DNA of 6,262 nucleotides, taken from assembly GCA_003503535.1 (NCBI GenBank), contig DOCI01000021.1, positions 1-6,262 on the forward strand, written 5' to 3'. Below the pieces are notes generated by a model. The model did no database searches. It was not told the DNA's origin and saw only the letters and a list, made by a program, of their open reading frames with translations. This document shows, one piece after another, positions 5,969 to 6,262 of the stretch. Both the position numbers and the translations under genes were made by a program. How positions within the stretch are numbered: position 1 is the stretch's first letter; every line of letters begins with the position of its first letter. Origin of the DNA: Planctomycetaceae bacterium (lineage in GTDB: Bacteria; Planctomycetota; Planctomycetia; Planctomycetales; Planctomycetaceae).

Positions 5969-6258
5969 CCGAGGTCGCTCCTTCCCTGGAGTAAATAAAA
6001 ATCAATCAAACTGGCTGTTCGGGTGTCCCCCAGTGGCAACCAACGTGATGGTATCAACCAGAGAACTACGGGATATTCCGGAGTCTCTAAAGATATGAGT
6101 CCCTCATCTTAAAATGCTTATCAATGACGTATCAGGCATTCAATTCACCCAATAAAAGCCCGCATTTTGAGATTTTTGGCCTTCTCATGTAATCCATTAC
6201 AGAACAAGTCCACGATTTAGGTATCGGTTGTACCGATTGTTGAGTTGACAGGAATTCT
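5969..6258. promoter_or_regulatory. Secretin upstream region with several inverted repeats
   Basis: No gene is seen in these 290 bases. Inverted repeats are TGTAAT-CC-ATTACA (6188-6201), ATCGGT-TGT-ACCGAT (6223-6237), ATGAG-TCC-CTCAT (6095-6107) and a near-palindrome CGGGATATTCCG (6069-6080). The first two are perfect 6-base dyads with short spacers, the form of operator sites. A weak - strand promoter guess for the secretin is TTGAAT followed after 17 bases by TAAGCA (about plus 6116-6144). If a divergent gene starts at 6259, this is a shared control region. Confidence 0.35.
5978..5983 (-). promoter_or_regulatory. Ribosome binding site of the secretin gene
   Basis: AAGGAG on the - strand lies nine bases before the ATG at 5968. 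It is the best Shine-Dalgarno match in the window and decides the start. The alternative Met18 (5915-5917), which would give a more compact signal peptide, has no such site upstream. Confidence 0.75.
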
Positions 6259-6262
6259 ATGA
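6259..6262 (+). CDS. Possible start of a divergent gene, cut by the window edge
   Basis: An ATG at 6259-6261 is preceded by AGGAA (6250-6254), a plausible though closely spaced Shine-Dalgarno site. Only four bases are visible, so the product cannot be stated. The same bases on the - strand read TAG (6257-6259) and could instead be the stop of a gene coming from the right. Confidence 0.25.

Noticed and set aside
6245..6250. A perfect TTGACA on the + strand.
   Set aside because: It lies only nine bases before the candidate ATG at 6259, so it cannot serve as the -35 box of that gene. What lies further right is not visible.

Overview
The window looks like chromosomal DNA of a planctomycete, probably a Gimesia/Rubinisphaera-like member of the Planctomycetales. 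Four pointers support this: a secretin-like protein of the pilus-assembly/Tad type with a very long low-complexity tail, next to it a lipoprotein with a Cys cluster and a Gly-rich tail, a ComB-type phosphosulfolactate phosphatase, and moderate GC with large intergenic spaces. The assignment comes from protein character alone and is an inference.

Layout. On the + strand, comB (81-881) encodes 2-phosphosulfolactate phosphatase. It converges on a long-form UbiD-family prenylated-FMN decarboxylase (927-2762, - strand) with a 45-base gap and no convincing terminator. Upstream of ubiD, a strong bidirectional hairpin terminator (2862-2895) closes the next transcription unit. That unit, also on the - strand, is read right to left: a secretin-like outer-membrane protein (3866-5968), a 191-base structured gap (3675-3865), then a Cys/Gly-rich lipoprotein (2931-3674). 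The right end (5969-6262) is a 290-base non-coding region that carries the secretin leader and several small inverted repeats. It ends in an ATG that may start a divergent gene.

How the genes may work together. comB and ubiD are ordinary metabolic genes with no evident link to the rest. The secretin and the lipoprotein look like a two-gene envelope module. The secretin has a signal sequence, a pilus-assembly N domain, a BON-like domain, a Gly/Asp/Arg linker, a complete secretin barrel domain and a lysine-free Gln/Asn/Met/Pro/Tyr-rich tail of about 240 residues. The lipoprotein has a lipobox, an eight-cysteine cluster right after the anchor, a region resembling a degenerate OmpA-like fold, and a Gly/Asn-rich C-terminus. 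No ATPase, prepilin, peptidase or inner-membrane platform gene lies in the window. The pair is therefore an orphan here, and its substrate is unknown. It is the most interesting part of the window.
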